A stretch of DNA of 64,000 bases from Streptomyces radiopugnans (GCF_900110735.1 NZ_FOET01000005.1:124001-188000); one strand, 5' to 3'; positions 23,069 through 31,666 are shown, counted from the stretch's first letter. Notes: a model not told the origin generated them from the letters alone. Program-made: numbers and translations.

Positions 23069-23084
23069 TGTGACATGAGTCACA
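23069..23084. promoter_or_regulatory. CRP-like palindrome upstream of cdgB
   Basis: The sequence TGTGA-CATGAG-TCACA matches the classical CRP consensus TGTGA-N6-TCACA exactly. It also fits the GTG-N-N6-CAC core reported for Streptomyces Crp. It is 128-143 bases upstream of the cdgB start. Confidence 0.6.
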
Positions 23085-23110
23085 CACAGGGTCAATTGTT
23101 GACCCTGTGT
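23084..23110. promoter_or_regulatory. Perfect 12-bp inverted repeat with 3-base spacer
   Basis: ACACAGGGTCAA (23084-23095) and TTGACCCTGTGT (23099-23110) are exact complements separated by TTG. The right arm contains a TTGACC hexamer that could act as a -35 element for cdgB. The short spacer suits a dimeric-protein operator better than a terminator. Confidence 0.6.
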
Positions 23111-23181
23111 ACCGGCTGGACAGCTCGCTGTGATTCAGTGGCTTGAAGACAGGAGAAAGTCCAAAACCGGATCATCTGGAG

Positions 23182-23197
23182 TCACTCACTCGAGTCT
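23182..23197 (+). promoter_or_regulatory. BldD-like site at cdgB
   Basis: TCACTC-ACTC-GAGTCT resembles the BldD consensus TNACNC-N5-GNGTNA but has a 4-base spacer and a final T. It lies 15-30 bases upstream of the cdgB start. cdgB is a known direct BldD target in S. coelicolor, which makes the match more credible. Confidence 0.4.
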
Positions 23198-23211
23198 CAG
23201 GGGGAGGGCGG

Positions 23212-24912
23212 ATGGAAGCCGAGTCGGAGCCGTACGTGCGCCTCGCCACCCTGCGCAGGCTCCACCAGTCCATGGCGGACCTCAACACCGCGCGCAGCCT
23301 GGCGGACACCCTGCAGACCGTCGCCGACGGCATCGTGAACGGCCTCGACTTCGAACTGGCCGCGGTCAACCTCGTCAAGCCCGACGGGGACCTCGTGGTG
23401 GCGGCCGTCGCAGGCAGCGAGGGCGCCGAGGCGATGATGGCGGGCCGCACGGGCTCGCGGGCGGCCTGGGAGCGGCGGCTGGCGCTGGGGGAGCGCTGGG
23501 GCGAGCTGCGCTTCATCCCGTACACCGAGGCGTGGGTCCTGACGGACGACGACGTGCCGCAGTGGCACACCGCCGGGCCGGCGCCGCGGTATCCCGACGA
23601 GTGGCACCCCATGGACCTCCTGATGGCGCCGATGCACTCCTCCGACGGAGAGCTCCTCGGCGTCATCTCCGTCGACAAGCCGCGCAACGGGCGGCGCCCG
23701 GGCGCATGGGGGCGCGAAGCGCTGCAGATGTACGCCTTCCAGGCGGGGATTGCGATCAGCAACGCCCGGCTGCGCGCAAACATGCAGCGCGCGCTGGTCC
23801 GCCTGGAGCGCGAGCAGCAGGCGCTGCGGGCGAGCGAGGAGAGCTTCCGGCAGGCGTTCGAGTACGCGCCCAGCGGCATGGCGATCACCGAGCTGGGCGG
23901 CGACCAGCACGGACGGCTGGTGCGCACCAACGACGCGCTGTGCCGGCTGCTGGGCCGGCCGGCGGCGGCGCTGCGGCGCTACAGCTTCTCCGACCTCGTC
24001 CACCCCGAGGACCTGACCACCCTGCTGCGCACCTCCGCCGAGGGCGGCCGGGCCGAGCTGCGGCTGGCGCGGCGCGACGGCTCCTACCTGTGGGTCTCCC
24101 TGCGCAACTCGGTGGTGGCCGACGCCACCGACGGCCCGCGCTTCCTGCTCACCCACGTCGAGGACATCGAGGAGCGCAAGCGCCACGAGCTCCAGCTCGC
24201 CCACCGCGCCAGCCACGACTCGCTCACCGGCCTGCCCAACAGCGCCGAGCTGCGGGCCCGGCTCAGCGCCCGGCTGTGCGACAAGCCCGCTCCGGTGCCC
24301 GACGCCGCGCAGATGGGCCCGGGGGGCGCCGGCGGCGCCGTCGACGGCGGTTTCGGACCCGAGGGCCTCGGTGGCGGTCCCGGCGGCGGGTTCGGCCTCG
24401 ACGGCTTCGGCCCGGACGGTTACCGGGACTGCTTCGGGGGAGTCTTCCCGGAGCCGGCCGGCGGCTACGACCACCACGTCCACACCGTCCCGCCCGTGAG
24501 CGACGACCCGTCCGAGAAGGGGCTGGCCGTCCTCTTCTGCGACCTCGACGGCTTCAAGTCGATCAACGACCGCTTCGGCCACCACTGCGGCGACGCCGTG
24601 CTGATCGAGGTGGCGAGACGCCTTTCGAGTGGTGTTCGCGACAATGACACCGTCGCCCGGCTGGGTGGTGACGAATTCGTCGTCCTGGCGGACGGGCTGT
24701 GCCGCGGTGATGCCGCTGACCTGGCCGTACGGCTGCGCAACGCGATCATTCCGCCCATCCGCGTGGAGGGGCGCGCGGTGCGGGTGGGGGCGAGCTTCGG
24801 CATCAGCTGGGCGGGGTGCGGCATGTCCGCCGAGGAGGTCCTGCACTCCGCCGACCAGCGGATGTACGTCGAGAAGCGGTCGCGGTCCAAGGCCCACCGC
24901 AGGGCCGGATGA
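23212..24912 (+). CDS. cdgB: Diguanylate cyclase CdgB (GAF-PAS-GGDEF)
   Basis: This 566-aa protein starts at an ATG after GGGGAGG. It has an N-terminal GAF domain (about 10-190), a short coiled linker (LRANMQRALVRLEREQQALRASEE) and a PAS/PAC domain (about 218-335). The GGDEF domain is split by an insert of about 75 residues rich in Gly between the opening ASHDSLTGLPN and VLFCDLDGFKSINDRFGH. The active site RLGGDEFVVLAD is intact, so it should make cyclic di-GMP from two GTP. Domain order and start match S. coelicolor CdgB, which controls the onset of development through c-di-GMP and BldD. No EAL domain is present. Confidence 0.92.
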   Translation: MEAESEPYVRLATLRRLHQSMADLNTARSLADTLQTVADGIVNGLDFELAAVNLVKPDGDLVVAAVAGSEGAEAMMAGRTGSRAAWERRLALGERWGELRFIPYTEAWVLTDDDVPQWHTAGPAPRYPDEWHPMDLLMAPMHSSDGELLGVISVDKPRNGRRPGAWGREALQMYAFQAGIAISNARLRANMQRALVRLEREQQALRASEESFRQAFEYAPSGMAITELGGDQHGRLVRTNDALCRLLGRPAAALRRYSFSDLVHPEDLTTLLRTSAEGGRAELRLARRDGSYLWVSLRNSVVADATDGPRFLLTHVEDIEERKRHELQLAHRASHDSLTGLPNSAELRARLSARLCDKPAPVPDAAQMGPGGAGGAVDGGFGPEGLGGGPGGGFGLDGFGPDGYRDCFGGVFPEPAGGYDHHVHTVPPVSDDPSEKGLAVLFCDLDGFKSINDRFGHHCGDAVLIEVARRLSSGVRDNDTVARLGGDEFVVLADGLCRGDAADLAVRLRNAIIPPIRVEGRAVRVGASFGISWAGCGMSAEEVLHSADQRMYVEKRSRSKAHRRAG

Positions 24913-24915
24913 GGT

Positions 24916-24952
24916 CCCGCCCGGCCCGGCGCCGGGGGCAGGGCCGGGCGGG
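24916..24952 (+). terminator. Terminator after cdgB
   Basis: A 12-bp perfect stem CCCGCCCGGCCC (24916-24927) pairs with 24941-24952 around a 13-nt loop, 3 bases after the stop codon. Confidence 0.75.
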
Positions 24953-25039
24953 GGTGCGAGAGGTCACAGGCGCCGCGTTCTTTAACCCGAAAGAGGTAGG
25001 CTGCGCCGGGCAGGCACCCGTCATGGAGGAGCGCACGGA

Positions 25040-26017
25040 ATGACCGCCGGTAACAACGGCTCGGGCACGCCGGAGAACGACGACCCGTTCGCCTACCTCT
25101 ACCGCTCCGAGGGCGGTACGGGCGGCGGCGGGGGCGCCGCGGCGTCGCAGCCGGGAGTGCCTCGCACCTCGTACAACCAGGTCCGCGCCGTGGGCGAGCG
25201 CCGCTACGGCGGGCAGCAGGGCCAGCAGCAGGGACCGCCGCGCCAGCACCAGCAGCAGGCGCACCAGTCCAGCGCGCACTACGCGGCCCCCGAGACCGTG
25301 CCCGGCGGCCGTGCCGCCGCGCGGCGCGAGGCCGCCGCGGCGGGTCCGGCCGGCCGGGGGCGCGGCCGCAACCACAACGGCCTGCTGGTCGGCGCGCTGG
25401 CGGTCGTCGCCGCGGTGGTCCTCGGCGTGGGCGCCGCGATCTTCTTCAGTGACGGCGACGACGCGAACGCGGACCAGACCGGCGGTGTCCAGGCCGCCAC
25501 GGCCGGAGCCGGCGACGGTGGCGGGGACGACGGGGACGACGGGGACAAGGGCTCCGACAAGAACAAGAACAAGGAGAAGGAGCCGGGCGCCCTCCCCTCG
25601 GAGGACGCGGCCAGCCTCCAGCTCGGCGGCGGAGCGACCACGGACAAGGCCGTCCAGGGAGCCCAGTCCAGGAGCGGCGCGTACGTCACCGGTCTCGACA
25701 AGCCCGGGTCCTCGGCGACCTGGACCTTCGAGGTCCCCGAGGACGGCAAGTACACGCTGTTCGTCGGCTACGGGGTGCCGGGCAAGGACGCGAACTCCAC
25801 GCTCGCCGTCAACGGCACGCCCCGCAAGGATCCGCTGAACATGAAGAACTTCGCGGGCGCGGGCGAGGGCGAGTGGGAGAAGGGCTGGACGCGCACCTTC
25901 GCCTGGGTCGATCTGAACAAAGGCTCCAACACCGTCAGCATCTCCTGCGAGGAGGGCAACCAGTGCGGGTTCGTCCTCGACCGGGTCTGGCTCAAGGAGG
26001 GTCACGTCCGCGGCTGA
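25040..26017 (+). CDS. Membrane-anchored carbohydrate-binding (CBM35-like) protein
   Basis: This 325-aa protein has a cytoplasmic N-terminal region of about 110 residues rich in Gln and Gly (QQGQQQGPPRQHQQQ), then one membrane helix (GLLVGALAVVAAVVLGVGAAIFF, about 114-136). An Asp/Lys-rich linker follows (DDGDDGDKGSDKNKNKEKE). The extracellular domain (about 190-325) has the CBM6/CBM35 jelly-roll signature (SRSGAYVTGLDKPGSSATWTFEVPEDGKYTLFVGYG, then NQCGFVLDRVWL). It probably binds sugars at the cell surface. It follows cdgB in the same direction but behind a terminator. Confidence 0.8.
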   Translation: MTAGNNGSGTPENDDPFAYLYRSEGGTGGGGGAAASQPGVPRTSYNQVRAVGERRYGGQQGQQQGPPRQHQQQAHQSSAHYAAPETVPGGRAAARREAAAAGPAGRGRGRNHNGLLVGALAVVAAVVLGVGAAIFFSDGDDANADQTGGVQAATAGAGDGGGDDGDDGDKGSDKNKNKEKEPGALPSEDAASLQLGGGATTDKAVQGAQSRSGAYVTGLDKPGSSATWTFEVPEDGKYTLFVGYGVPGKDANSTLAVNGTPRKDPLNMKNFAGAGEGEWEKGWTRTFAWVDLNKGSNTVSISCEEGNQCGFVLDRVWLKEGHVRG

Positions 26018-26056
26018 CGCCGCCGCGACAGGGGCCGGCGGCGAGGCGCAGGCCCG

Positions 26057-26929
26057 TCAGCCGCCGACCACCTTCAGGAAGGCCGCCACCGCCTGAGCCA
26101 TCGCCTCCCGCGCCGGGAGCAGGTACCTGCGCGGATCGACGGTCCGCGCGTCCTGCGCGAGGAAGGCGCGGACGGCCCCGGTGAAGGCGGTGTTCAGTGC
26201 CGTCCCCACGTTGATCTTCGTCATTCCGGCCGCGACCGCCCGCCGCAGTTCCCCGTCCGGCACCCCGGAGGAGCCGTGCAGCACCAGCGGCACGGGCACG
26301 GCCTCGCGCAGCTCGCCGATCAGGGCGTGGTCGAGGACGGCGGTGCGCTCGGTCATGGCGTGGGAGCTGCCGACCGCGACGGCCAGGGCGTCCACACCGG
26401 TGGCGGCCACATACGCCGCGGCCTCGGCGGGATCGGTCCGCACACCGGGGGCGTGCGCGTCGAGCGTTCCGCGCCCCTCCTCCGGCTCCCCGTCGCCGGG
26501 CTTGCCGCCGACCCGGCCCAGCTCGGCCTCCACCCACATCCCGTGCGCGTGGCCGAACCGCACGGCCTCCGCCGTGGCCGCCACATTGCGGCCGTAGGGC
26601 AGCTTCGAGGCGTCGAACATCACCGAGCCGAACCCGGCCTCCGGCGCGGCGCGCAGCAGCTCGGGGCTCTCCACGTGGTCCAGGTGCAGCGCCAGCGGCG
26701 CGCCGGAGGCCCGCGCCACGGCCGCCGCGGCGGCGGCGACGGGGGCGAGCCGGCCGCCGTGGAAGCGCACGGCGTTCTCGGAGATCTGGAGGATGGCGGG
26801 CAGGCCGGCGGCCTCCGCGCCGGCGGCGATCGCCTCGGCGTGCTCCAGGGTGATGACGTTGAACGCGGCGACGCCGCGGCCGGACGCGTGCGCGTCCGCC
26901 ACGAGTTCCCCGCTGCCGACCAGTGGCAT
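26057..26929 (-). CDS. Class II ketose-bisphosphate aldolase (tagatose/fructose type)
   Basis: This 290-aa protein shows the zinc-aldolase pattern. There is FNVITLEHAEAI near the start, the catalytic/metal LHLDHVE, the phosphate-binding FDASKLPYGRN, a metal-binding Glu/His stretch HGMWVEAELGRVGG, AVGSSHAM, then LHGSSG and the substrate loop INVGTALN. The GatY/KbaY-like length and the neighbouring PfkB kinase, nagA and SIS isomerase suggest cleavage of tagatose-1,6-bisphosphate or a related ketose bisphosphate to triose phosphates. It is the last gene of the nag-linked unit. Fructose-bisphosphate aldolase activity cannot be excluded. Confidence 0.88.
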   Translation of the reverse strand: MPLVGSGELVADAHASGRGVAAFNVITLEHAEAIAAGAEAAGLPAILQISENAVRFHGGRLAPVAAAAAAVARASGAPLALHLDHVESPELLRAAPEAGFGSVMFDASKLPYGRNVAATAEAVRFGHAHGMWVEAELGRVGGKPGDGEPEEGRGTLDAHAPGVRTDPAEAAAYVAATGVDALAVAVGSSHAMTERTAVLDHALIGELREAVPVPLVLHGSSGVPDGELRRAVAAGMTKINVGTALNTAFTGAVRAFLAQDARTVDPRRYLLPAREAMAQAVAAFLKVVGG

Positions 26930-26975
26930 GCCCGCCCTCCTCCGTACCCGTCTTTCGTGCCCGTCTTCCCCGCCC

Positions 26976-27019
26976 GCCGCCGTACCGCCGCCGTACCGCC
27001 GCCGTCCCGCCGCCGTCCC
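26976..27019. repeat. Four 11-bp tandem units between kinase and aldolase genes
   Basis: Two copies of GCCGCCGTACC are followed by two of GCCGCCGTCCC with no gaps, in the 130-base space between the PfkB kinase stop and the aldolase start. The 11-bp period is close to one helical turn. No function is known. Confidence 0.75.
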
Positions 27020-27059
27020 GCGACTCCCGTCGCCGCCCGCCGGGCCGCCGGACGGGCCG

Positions 27060-27998
27060 TCAGACGGCCGCCATCTGCCGGTCGATCCGCACCCCGGGCA
27101 GCAGCTCCTCGTACAGCACCCGGTCGAACTCGCCCGCCGCCTCGGCCCGTACGGTCGCCGCCGACAGGGCGGCGGCGCGGGCCAGCCGGTCCGGCCAGGG
27201 CAGGCCCTCCACGAGTCCGGACAGCAGCGCGGCCACCACCGAGTCCCCCGCCCCAGTCGGGTTGCCCGCCAGCCGCCGGGGCGGCTCGACGCGCCAGACG
27301 CCCTCCGGGGTGAGGGCCAGCAGGCCGTCCTCGCCCAGCGAGGCGACCACGGAGTGCGCCCCGCGCCGCCGCGTCAGCCGCGCGGCCCGCAGCGGCTCGG
27401 TGGTGCCCGTTATCCCGGCCAGTTCCCGGGAGTTGGGCTTGACGACGTCCGGCCGGGCGGCCAGCCCGCGCAGCAGCGGCTCCCCTTCGGTGTCCAGCAG
27501 CACGGGCACGCCCGCGGTTCGCGCGGCGCGCACCAGCGCCCCGTACGCCCCCACGGGCACCCCGGGCGGCAGGCTGCCGCACAGGGCCACGGCGGTGGCG
27601 TCGTGCAGCAGCCCGCCGTAGAAGTCCAGGAAGCGCTCCCACTCGGCGGGGGCTATCTGCGGGCCGGGCTCGTTGAGCACGGTGGCGTCGCCGGACGCCT
27701 CGTCCACGACCGTGACGGTGCGGCGGGTGTCCCCGCCGACGGCGACGAACGCGTCCCCGACCGGGCCCTCCTCCGTCACCTCCGACAGCAGCGCCCGCAG
27801 CCGGTCGCCGTTCGGGCCGCCGGTGAAGCCGGTCACCAGCGTCTCGTGGCCCAGCGCGCCCAGGACCCGCGCCACGTTCAGGCCCTTGCCGCCCGGGCGC
27901 TCGGCGACCTCCCGGACCCGGTGGGAGGCGCGGGGCTCCAGGCGGGGGACGCGGTAGGTGATGTCCAAAGCCGCGTTGAGCGTGACGGTCAGGATCAT
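27060..27998 (-). CDS. PfkB-family 1-phosphofructokinase/tagatose-6-phosphate kinase
   Basis: This 312-aa protein starts at an ATG with GGAG about 6 bases upstream. The start MILTVTLNAALDITYRV and the PfkB signatures RPGGKGLNVARVLGALG and GNPTGAGDSVVAALLSGL (catalytic Asp in GAGDS) place it in the hexose-phosphate kinase group. Together with the downstream class II aldolase it would convert a ketose phosphate to the bisphosphate and then to trioses. The gap to nagA is 159 bases, so it may be partly independent of the nagKA unit. Fructose-1-phosphate is the other likely substrate. Confidence 0.87.
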   Translation of the reverse strand: MILTVTLNAALDITYRVPRLEPRASHRVREVAERPGGKGLNVARVLGALGHETLVTGFTGGPNGDRLRALLSEVTEEGPVGDAFVAVGGDTRRTVTVVDEASGDATVLNEPGPQIAPAEWERFLDFYGGLLHDATAVALCGSLPPGVPVGAYGALVRAARTAGVPVLLDTEGEPLLRGLAARPDVVKPNSRELAGITGTTEPLRAARLTRRRGAHSVVASLGEDGLLALTPEGVWRVEPPRRLAGNPTGAGDSVVAALLSGLVEGLPWPDRLARAAALSAATVRAEAAGEFDRVLYEELLPGVRIDRQMAAV

Positions 27999-28157
27999 CC
28001 GGTACTCCGCCTCCCACCGGCGAGTGTGAACGTTCGGCATACCCACGGCGGCGCGGGGCCGCCGACCGTGCGAGTGATCATGCCAAAGCGGAGGCGGTCG
28101 GCCCAGAGGGCGGAGACACCCGCCTCCGCTCGATGTGGGAACGAGACCGGAACGCAA

Positions 28158-29483
28158 TCAGCCCGTCGCGCCGCCGCGTACAACCCCGGCGGCCCCGGCG
28201 GTGTCCGGGAGGGCCGGGGGCACCAGCCACTCGCCCCGGCGCATGACGCCCGCGACCCGGTAGCCGTCGTCCAGCACCACCAGGTCGGCGTCCTTGCCGG
28301 GCTCGATCGACCCCACCCGGTCGGCGACCCCCAGCAGCCGCGCCGGGTTGAGCGCCAGGGCCCGCACCGCGTCCTCGATGCGCAGGCCGTCCACCGTCAC
28401 CGCGCGCCGCAGCGCCTCGTCCAGGGTGAGCGTGGACCCCGCGATCGAGCCGCCCTCCACCAGCCGGGCGACGCCGTCGGTGACGCGCACCTTCAGCGGG
28501 CCGAGCGGATAGAGGCCGTCGCCCATCCCGGCCGCGCCCATGGCGTCGGTGACGAGGGCGACCCGGCCGGCGCCGGCGCGTGCGAAGGCCAGCTCCAGGA
28601 CGGCGGGGTGCAGATGGACGCCGTCGTTGATCAGCTCGACGGTGACCCGCTCGTCCTCCAGCAGCGCCGCCACCGGGCCGGGGGCGCGGTGCAGCAGCGC
28701 GGGCATCGCGTTGAACAGGTGCGTGGCGACCGTCGCGCCCGCCCCGATGGCCTCCAGCACGGCCTCGTACGAGGCGTCGGTGTGGCCGACGGCCGCGATC
28801 ACCCCGCTGTCGGCCAGCAGCCGCACCGACTCCAGACCGCCGGGCAGCTCAGGAGCGAGCGTCACCATCCGCGCCGCGCCGCGCGCTGCCTCCACCAGCG
28901 CGCGCACATCGGCCGGGTCGGGATCGCGCAGCAGGCCGGGATCGTGGGCGCCGCAGCGGCTGCGGGCGATGAACGGCCCCTCGAAGTGGATGCCCGCCAG
29001 GTCGCCCTGCTCCACCAGCTCCGACAGTACGGCCGCCTGCCGGGCGAGTTCGTCCAGACCGCCGGTGACGGTGGAGGCCACCATCGTCGTGGTGCCGTGC
29101 GCGCGGTGGGTGGCGATCGCCCGCAGCGCCTCCTCGGCCGAACCCGCGGAGAAGGACGCCCCGCCGCCGCCGTGGACGTGCATGTCGACGAAGCCGGGCA
29201 CCACCCAGTGGCCGGCCAGGTCGAGCGTGCCCGCCTCCCCGGGGACGTCGGCGGCGATGCGCGAGCCCTCCACCGTCACCCTGCCGTCCTCGGCCACGCC
29301 GTCCGGCAGCACCACCCTGGCGCCCGTCAGCACGGTGCGCCGCGCACCGCCCGGCCGCGCACCGCCCGGCCGCGCCCCGCCCGGCCGCGTCCTCGCCGGC
29401 CGGGCGCTCGCCGCCGGTGCTTCCGCCGTCCGCGCCCCCGTCGTCTGCGCCCCCGTCGTCTGCGCCGTCTTCGGACCGGTCAT
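28158..29483 (-). CDS. nagA: N-acetylglucosamine-6-phosphate deacetylase
   Basis: This 441-aa protein shares an ATGA overlap with the upstream nagK, implying translational coupling. The metal-dependent amidohydrolase motifs are present: DMHVHGGGG, GTTTMVASTVTGG, HFEGPFI, VGHTDASY, THLFNAM and the catalytic Asp in VTDAMGAAG. It removes acetate from GlcNAc-6-phosphate. The first 60 residues or so are an unusual low-complexity extension (repeats of TGAQTTGAR and GGARP) encoded by 15-bp tandem repeats. The normal NagA start would be near RRTVLTGARVV. A downstream alternative start could remove this extension, but no good candidate was seen. Confidence 0.93.
   Translation of the reverse strand: MTGPKTAQTTGAQTTGARTAEAPAASARPARTRPGGARPGGARPGGARRTVLTGARVVLPDGVAEDGRVTVEGSRIAADVPGEAGTLDLAGHWVVPGFVDMHVHGGGGASFSAGSAEEALRAIATHRAHGTTTMVASTVTGGLDELARQAAVLSELVEQGDLAGIHFEGPFIARSRCGAHDPGLLRDPDPADVRALVEAARGAARMVTLAPELPGGLESVRLLADSGVIAAVGHTDASYEAVLEAIGAGATVATHLFNAMPALLHRAPGPVAALLEDERVTVELINDGVHLHPAVLELAFARAGAGRVALVTDAMGAAGMGDGLYPLGPLKVRVTDGVARLVEGGSIAGSTLTLDEALRRAVTVDGLRIEDAVRALALNPARLLGVADRVGSIEPGKDADLVVLDDGYRVAGVMRRGEWLVPPALPDTAGAAGVVRGGATG
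29341..29466. repeat. 15-bp tandem repeats inside the 5' end of nagA
   Basis: Four units at 29341-29400 (two exact copies of CGCGCACCGCCCGGC, then two variants) encode GGARP-type repeats. Two exact copies of CCCGTCGTCTGCGCC lie at 29437-29466. All keep the frame (period 15), so copy number could vary without breaking the gene. Confidence 0.85.
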
Positions 29484-30436
29484 AGGCTCGCAACCTCCGC
29501 GGAGAGTAGGTCCCAGGCGAGGAGCCCCGCGCCCAGGCACCCGGCGGCGTCCCCCAGGGCCGCCGGAACGATCGTGGGGACGTGCTGGAAGGTGACCTTG
29601 GCGCGTACGGCCTCGCGCAGCGGCGCGAGAAGCGTCTCGCCCGCCTCCGCGAGCCCGCCGCCGACGATCAGCACCCGCGGATCCAGCAGGGTGATCGCGG
29701 TGACCAGGCCCTCGGCGAGGGCGTCGACCGCGTCGTGCCAGACGGCCGCGGCCCGCGGGTCGCCGGCCTCCACCGCCCGGGCGGCGCCGGCCGCCGTCGC
29801 CTCCGGATCACCGCACGCCTCGGCCCAGGCCCGGCCCACGGCGGCGGCGGAGGCGAACAGCTCCAGGCAGCCGCGCCGCCCGCAGCCGCACTCGGGCCCG
29901 CCGGGCCGTACGGTGATGTGGCCGATCTCGCCCGCGCCGCCGTGCGCTCCCGGCTCCACCCGGCCGTCGATCCCGACGGCCCCCGCGATACCGGTGCCCA
30001 GCGCCGTGAACAGGAAGCGGTCCACGCCCGCCCCCGCCCCGATCCGCCCCTCGGCCAGCCCGCCGGTGCGCACGTCGTGCCCGAGGGCGACGGGCACCCC
30101 GCCCAGCCGTTCGGCCAGCAGGTCGCGCAGGGGGAGGTCCCGCCAGCCGAGGTTGGCGGAGTAGACGGCCGTCCCCGTCGCGCCGTCGACGATCCCGGGC
30201 ACGGCGATCCCCGCGGCCACCGGCTCGGCGCCGTACCGCACGACCCCGGCCTCCCGCAGCTCGGCGGCGAAGGCGAGCACGTTCTCCACCACGGCGTCCG
30301 GCCCGCCCTCCCGCCCGGTGGGCCGCCGCGCCTGGTGCAGCAGCGTGCGGCCGGCCCCGACGAGGGCGGCCTTCAGCCCGGTGCCGCCCACGTCGAGGGC
30401 GACGACATACGCGGTTTCGTCATGCCGAGGAGTCAC
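29480..30436 (-). CDS. nagK: ROK-family N-acetylglucosamine kinase
   Basis: This 318-aa protein starts at a GTG. The ATP-binding start VVALDVGGTGLKAALV, the substrate and catalytic region GHDVRTGGLAEGR, the FTALGTGIAG loop, the ROK zinc motif (GPECGCGRRGCLELFAS) and GGGLAEAGE are all visible. It phosphorylates free GlcNAc (or a related hexose) to the 6-phosphate, which NagA then deacetylates. The stop overlaps the nagA start by 4 bases. A DasR-like site lies 27-42 bases upstream of the start. This matches the nagKA operon known to be DasR-controlled in S. coelicolor. Confidence 0.92.
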   Translation of the reverse strand: MTPRHDETAYVVALDVGGTGLKAALVGAGRTLLHQARRPTGREGGPDAVVENVLAFAAELREAGVVRYGAEPVAAGIAVPGIVDGATGTAVYSANLGWRDLPLRDLLAERLGGVPVALGHDVRTGGLAEGRIGAGAGVDRFLFTALGTGIAGAVGIDGRVEPGAHGGAGEIGHITVRPGGPECGCGRRGCLELFASAAAVGRAWAEACGDPEATAAGAARAVEAGDPRAAAVWHDAVDALAEGLVTAITLLDPRVLIVGGGLAEAGETLLAPLREAVRAKVTFQHVPTIVPAALGDAAGCLGAGLLAWDLLSAEVASL

Positions 30437-30462
30437 GGGGACAGTCTCACCTGTCACCCGCG

Positions 30463-30478
30463 AAAGGTCTAGTCCACT
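30463..30478 (-). promoter_or_regulatory. DasR-responsive element (dre) upstream of nagK
   Basis: AAAGGTCTAGTCCACT matches the 16-bp dre consensus (A-S-TGGTCTAGACCA-S-T) at 13 positions. Its location just upstream of nagK fits direct control by the GntR-family GlcNAc regulator DasR, which releases DNA when glucosamine-6-phosphate accumulates. Confidence 0.75.
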
Positions 30479-30646
30479 CCTCGGTCTGTGCCGTGCCCGG
30501 GGCCGGGTCCCAGAGCAGGACCGCTTCGGGAACCGGGCCGGCCGGCTGGACCCGCGGCCACCGGAAGACCGAGAACCAACTCCACCATGGGCGGGCCCGG
30601 CCATCGGTCGGCACCCGGCCGAGTGCCGACCGACGACTTCGAGGGA

Positions 30647-31666
30647 TCAGTCGCGGACGATGTTCCCGAACTCGTCCATCACCGGGTGGAGCCGCATCGG
30701 CGGTTCCGGGTCCCAGTCCGAGGGGCGGGACGTCTCGGGCCCGCCGGGGCCGACGCGGATCAGCCGCTCGACGCGGACGATCCGGAAGCAGCGGCCGCGC
30801 ACCCGCAGCTCGTTGCCGCGCGGGGTGGTGGTCAGGTACTCCTCGGCCGCCCGCGCGTCCTCCTCGGCCTCGTCCGGGGGAACGTCGTAGAGCATGGGCC
30901 GGATCTCCTTCAGGTGGTTCACCATCGACCGCCGGGCGTCGTGCGGGGTGGGCAGGGAGACGCAGACCGGTTCCCAGGAGTCCTCCTTCTCCTCGGCGAA
31001 GGCGAAGGCGGCGGGCAGGAGCACCACGCCGGGGTGGGTCTGGAGGGCGCGCAGGGAGTCCGCGCGCACCTCCTCCGGATAGCGCGCGGCCCGGTAGGCC
31101 AGCGACAGCAGCTCGACCCGCTGGATGCCCGTCATGAAACCGACGGCGGCGGCGTGGTCGATGACGAAGCCCTTCGTGCGCGAGACCGACCGGTCGCCCA
31201 GACCCCAGGAGAGCGGCCCGGGGGGCTCGGGATCGGTTGGGCGGGGCGGCTCGAGCCCGTCGGGGCCGATGCGGGCGAACTCGTCGCCGCGCACGACGCG
31301 GTAGCGGGTGTCGCCCACCGAGACCTCGTCCACCGGCTCGGTCTCCAGCCGGGCGACGGCGGCCAGCAGCCGGCGGCGCAGCGTCCGGTCCTCGGTGTCG
31401 TCCCGGGCCATGAACCACAGGTACGAGTTGAGGCCGTCCCGGGCGTGCTGGGGGAAGCCGCTGTCCATGTCGCTCAGCAGCCGCCAGCGGGGCCCGTCCT
31501 CGGGCCGCTGCTCGGCGAAGCCGAAGACGGGCCCCCGGATCACGACATGCGGGTAGCGCACCGACGCCTCGGCGGTGTCCTGCTCGGTGACCCGGGAGAC
31601 GGGGTCGTCCTGGGCCTGCACGCGGATGGTCAGGTGGTCGGGTGAATTCTCGCGGTGTTCATCCAT
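30647..31666 (-). CDS. DUF5954-like protein
   Basis: This 339-aa soluble protein starts at an ATG within MDEHRENSPDHLTIRV. It contains two tandem halves with similar patterns. TRYRVVRGDEFARIGPDGLEPPRPTD in the middle and RCFRIVRVERLIRVGPGGPETSRPSD near the C-terminus look like an internal duplication. The layout resembles Streptomyces proteins I know as DUF5954. Function is unknown. It lies between nagK and the SIS isomerase gene, all on the minus strand, with gaps of about 170-210 bases. Confidence 0.72.
   Translation of the reverse strand: MDEHRENSPDHLTIRVQAQDDPVSRVTEQDTAEASVRYPHVVIRGPVFGFAEQRPEDGPRWRLLSDMDSGFPQHARDGLNSYLWFMARDDTEDRTLRRRLLAAVARLETEPVDEVSVGDTRYRVVRGDEFARIGPDGLEPPRPTDPEPPGPLSWGLGDRSVSRTKGFVIDHAAAVGFMTGIQRVELLSLAYRAARYPEEVRADSLRALQTHPGVVLLPAAFAFAEEKEDSWEPVCVSLPTPHDARRSMVNHLKEIRPMLYDVPPDEAEEDARAAEEYLTTTPRGNELRVRGRCFRIVRVERLIRVGPGGPETSRPSDWDPEPPMRLHPVMDEFGNIVRD

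Larger units (their letters stand above)
22874..23211. other. Control region between flavin reductase and cdgB
   Basis: This stretch of about 340 bases is divergent promoter DNA, less GC-rich than its neighbours in 23060-23200. It contains a CRP-like site, a perfect 12+12 inverted repeat and a BldD-like motif (listed separately). A GGAGCGCTCC palindrome also occurs at 23028-23037. Part of it (22874-22966) could be coding if the flavin reductase starts earlier. Confidence 0.7.
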
